From contig CAVQUV010000019.1 of NCBI GenBank assembly GCA_963716855.1, forward strand, positions 512,411-576,410: DNA of 64,000 bases. The letters run 5' to 3'. The position numbers and the translations under genes are program-made. This DNA is from JAGVSZ01 sp963716855. Lineage in GTDB: Bacteria > Pseudomonadota > Gammaproteobacteria > Burkholderiales > SG8-39. The stretch's first letter is position 1, and the number at the start of each line of letters is the position of its first letter. This document shows positions 61,539 through 64,000 of the stretch, one piece after another. The notes below the pieces were generated by a model, which saw nothing but the letters and a program-made list of their open reading frames with translations, searched no databases and was not told the origin of the DNA.

Positions 61539-62097
61539 ATGTGGGCGCGGCAGATCCTCGACTACGCGACTGCGACCGGACGGCGCTCCGGCGAAAACCC
61601 TGCCCGCGCGCTCGGCAAGGACGTGCTGGCCCGCCGCAGCGGGAGAACCGGCCGGCGCTCGACGAGGCGCACGCGGGCCTCTTTCTTCGTCGCCTGTACG
61701 AGTACCCCGGCAAGCCCGAGACGCGGCTCGCGATCACGCTGCTGATGTTGACGGCCGCGCGCCCAGGCGAGATCCAGGCTGCGCGCTGGTCGGAGTTCGA
61801 CCTCGCGCGCGCCGAGTGGCGGCTCCCTGCCTCGCGGATGAAGGCGCGCCGCGAGCACCGCGTGCCGCTGAGTCGGCAGGCCGTCGAGGCGCGCGAGGAG
61901 CTCGCGAAGTTCACGGAGCGGGCGAGTACCTCTTCCCGTCCGACTCGAAGCGCGCGCCCGGCGAGTTCCGGCACGACTCGATCGAGGCCGCTCTGGCGCA
62001 CGCCGGGGGCGACGCGGTGCGGGCAGCGTACAACCGCGCCACGTCGCGACTGGTACGCGGCGATCATCGTCTGATCAGCGCGCACTTTTCTCCTCGG
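61539..62097 (+). pseudogene. Degraded tyrosine integrase beside tRNA-Ser
   Basis: Pieces of a P4-type phage/island integrase are spread over different frames: MWARQILDYATATGRRSGEN (61539 on), then 'LDEAHAGLFLRRLYEYPGKP' with TRLAITLLMLTAARPGEIQA and ARWSEFDL, then REHRVPLSRQAVEAREEL, and in a further frame YLFPSDSKRAPGE. At least two indels separate them, and the catalytic C-terminus (HxxR...Y) is absent. It marks a former integrative element at the tRNA. Confidence 0.75.
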
Positions 62098-62257
62098 TGA
62101 CGCTGATGCGTCAATCCGCGTTTGCAACGCAACCTGATGAGAGGCCGTCGTGCAAATAAGAAAATGCGATGACTACAGACATAGTCAGGAAACACAAAGA
62201 CACAGTACTTGCGAACAGCTCTACTTGGGAGGAACCATTCTCGGCAACTCTACAGCT

Positions 62258-62870
62258 TTACCGGCCTGATACCGGCACGTCGCCGGGCAGTCCCCATTGC
62301 TGGGTCACGATCTGAGTGGTCGTGCTTCGAATGACGTACCACACGCCGTTTCCTGGACGCCAGACTGCGAAATCGGTTTTGCCGTCGCCATCGTAGTCAC
62401 CAGGAACGGGCACGTCATCGGGTAAGCCCCATTGCTGAATCGCGAAGGTGCCGTTTGTGCTGCGGATCACGAACCAGACACCAGTGGAGGGACGCCAAAC
62501 CGCGAAATCGGTGATCCCGTCGCCGTCATAGTCACCAGGCACGGGTACGTCACCTGAAAGGCCCCACTGCTGTACTGCTATCTGGCCACTCGAACTGCGG
62601 ATGACGTACCAGGCGCCATTGGACGGCCGCCAAACCGCAAAATCCGCCTGCCCGTCACCATCGAAGTCGGTTTTCCCGTGAATAATGGCGTCGGAATCGA
62701 AGGCGATACGCCAAACTTGTCCTCCGTCACCACGTTGCAGGTAATACAACGCGCCGTCCGGCCCGACTTGTAAATCGACCGGAGTATTCACACCGGTGGC
62801 GAACTCCCCTGCCAGTTGCGGATTCATCGGGTCAATGTAATGGATAAAAGGCAAAGTTCCAGCGTTAATC
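62258..62870 (-). pseudogene. C-terminal part of a sugar-dehydrogenase-like protein fused to FG-GAP/VCBS repeats, 5' end lost
   Basis: From about 62870 leftwards the frame reads 'PFIHYIDPMNPQLAGEFATG' and GPDGALYYLQRGDGGQVWRI, typical of the last blades of PQQ-dependent sugar dehydrogenases. Three near-identical repeats of about 45 residues follow, each with DFDGDGQADFAVWRPSNGAW-like and QQWGLSGDVPVPG-like parts, the FG-GAP/VCBS calcium-binding pattern (DxDGDG). The N-terminus and any signal are missing because the frame runs into IS-end repeats at 62854-62903. Such proteins are normally exported. Confidence 0.7.
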
Positions 62871-62903
62871 GAACACTCAAGTTCCAGCGTTAGTCGAACA
62901 CTT
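62854..62903. repeat. Two tandem 25-bp units, IS-end-like
   Basis: AAGTTCCAGCGTTAATCGAAC (start of unit 1 at 62854) and AAGTTCCAGCGTTAGTCGAAC (unit 2 at 62879) repeat with a 25-base period and two mismatches over the full unit. Short tandem repeats of this kind are found at the ends of IS21-family elements. It is where homology of the dehydrogenase-like gene stops. Confidence 0.6.
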
Positions 62904-63124
62904 GATGATGAGTAGAGCGGTGGCGCGTGGCAAGCGCAGGGAGCCCGGAGGGCGACCGGAGATTGCCACGCGCGCGGCACCGACGCGCGGGCCGGGCGTA
63001 GCCCAACTTCCACAGTTCGAGGGTGTCAATTGCGGTGAATCAAGCAGTTAGGGACTGCTAAACAATAACATTTACAAAAATGCCGATTTGAGGTATTTCT
63101 GGAGCCGTGCGAGACTATGGGCGC

Positions 63125-63832
63125 ATGACTCCTGCGGCGGCATCGGACGCGGAACGGCGTTGGTTGAAAGTGCTCGGTACGCTCAACGAGGCGCAGGCAC
63201 GCCTGTACGTGGCGCAGAGAGCGCTCGAGTCGGGTCGAGGTGGGATCAGCCGCCTGGCGGCGCTCACCGGGATGTCGCGCCCGACGATCTACAAAGGGGC
63301 CGCTGAGCTGCGAGCCAAGCGTCAGGTGCTGGCCAGCGAGGCCGGGCGGATTCGCCAGCTCGGCGGGGGACGCAAGCGCGTCGAGGAAGTCGAACCTGCG
63401 CTGAAGAAGGTACTCACCCGGATTGTGGAGGAGAACACGGCGGGGGATCCGATGAGCCTGCTCAAGTGGACCGCCAAGTCCACCCGCATGATTGCCGAGG
63501 AGCTCAGCCGCCGCGGGCATCCGGTGAGCGCGGTCACCGTCGGGCGATGTCTTCACGACATGGGCTATTCGCTGCAGGCCAACGTCAAGAGCCTGGAAGG
63601 AGCGCAGCACCCCGACCGGGATGCGCAGTTTCGCTACCTCAACACCCAGGTGAAGGCCTTTGTACGTAGTGGCAACCCGGTGGTCTCGGTGGACACGAAG
63701 AAGAAGGAACTGGTGGGCGCCTTCAAGAATGGGGGACGGCGCTGGCAGCCGCAGGGCGAGCCCGAAGCGGTGCACGTGCATGACTTCCCGCATCTGGGCA
63801 AAGGAAAGGCGATTGAACCGGTCCCCGTTTGA
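63125..63832 (+). pseudogene. ISAzo13-type transposase, 3' end missing
   Basis: The 235-residue frame matches the N-terminal half of ISAzo13 (Rhodopirellula-type) transposases: 'LNEAQARLYVAQRALESGRG', 'LTGMSRPTIYKGAAELR', 'LLKWTAKSTRMIAEELSRRG', 'VGRCLHDMGYSLQANVKSLE', 'GNPVVSVDTKKKELVGAFKN' and 'VHDFPHLGKGKAI'. The family continues with PYGVYD and about 200 more residues. Here it changes to EPVPV and a stop after position 63815, so another insertion or deletion has cut it. Confidence 0.8.
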
Positions 63833-64000
63833 TGGACGCCACGATCACCTGTGAGCGTTGTCCACGGTCGGCCGGTTCGGTCGCTTACGACGAACCGGGA
63901 ACCGGCCGGCGGTGGGCAACGCGGTGCAACCTCGTTGCACGATCGTCTGCTGTCGTTCGTTGTCAGCGCGCCAACGCCGCTCGAATTCACTCGGGGTCAG
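63833..64000. other. Window end, likely other IS sequence
   Basis: After the transposase break at about 63815 the sequence changes character (GAACCGGTCCCCGTTTGATG). It holds no frame of note before the window ends with CACTCGGGGTCAG. It may belong to the element that truncated the ISAzo13 transposase, but the evidence is only its position. Confidence 0.3.

Noticed and set aside
62258..62680. Possible CRISPR-like array from regular similar units
   Set aside because: The units are about 135 bases, in frame, and encode FG-GAP repeats with DxDGDG motifs; no short repeat-spacer pattern.

Overview
The window looks like a chromosome segment of a high-GC Betaproteobacterium. Supporting evidence is a complete division and cell wall (dcw) cluster in betaproteobacterial order, a MutT-ThiE fusion, zapD and yacG next to coaE, and a single cytochrome c, PEP-CTERM and DUF1566 set of environmental character. 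Species cannot be fixed from sequence alone. Positions 1-28100 are dense housekeeping DNA. coaE (partial), zapD and yacG point right. The rest points left: mutT-thiE, a DUF815 ATPase, argJ, secA, an M23 peptidase, lpxC, and then ftsZ-ftsA-ftsQ-ddl-murB-murC-murG-small ORF-ftsW-murD-mraY-murF-murE-ftsI-ftsL-rsmH-mraZ. Transcription of that block starts from a promoter with MraZ boxes near 28100-28163. Most junctions are ATGA or GTGA overlaps. Oddities here are a murG 3' frameshift, a decayed duplicate of the murC start, an 88-codon unknown gene between ftsW and murG, and a terminator-like hairpin directly in front of secA.

From about 28.2 kb the window becomes an accessory, IS-rich region. An IS66-family element (29105-31635, 8-bp target duplication GCAGCGAC) sits in the signal peptide of a secreted thermonuclease. 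An IS5-family element (34660-36006, CTAG duplication) sits in the fifth codon of a SIR2-plus-PIN gene. Removing each IS restores one uninterrupted reading frame. Directly upstream of the SIR2-PIN gene, on the same strand, is a PD-(D/E)XK nuclease-like gene. Together they make a two-gene candidate anti-phage or anti-plasmid module that has been broken by the IS.

Positions 37.8-44.2 kb hold a LuxR-type remnant, a periplasmic cytochrome c, an exported HExxH metalloprotease, several decaying surface/exported genes (DUF4124/cohesin-like, two tandem DUF1566 copies) and a PEP-CTERM protein. A 100-bp sequence occurs at 39.8 kb and again inverted at 50.1 kb. Positions 44.3-48.5 kb hold a compact metabolic cluster: yggX, an ATP-grasp ligase, a radical SAM protein ending in a CCAEP tail, DUF971, a DUF6505-like protein and a truncated glutaredoxin. 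After it come a CDGSH iron-sulfur protein, an osmC-flavoprotein monooxygenase pair, a BenE-type transporter and a periplasmic histidine phosphatase.

The right end has a 225-bp MITE-like element, a group II intron with its reverse transcriptase, a CBS-pair protein, two unknown genes, tRNA-Arg(ACG), a cardiolipin-synthase-like PLD protein and tRNA-Ser(GCT) with a degraded tyrosine integrase beside it. It closes with FG-GAP repeats fused to a truncated sugar-dehydrogenase tail next to IS end repeats, and an ISAzo13-type transposase fragment. No CRISPR array or rRNA was seen.
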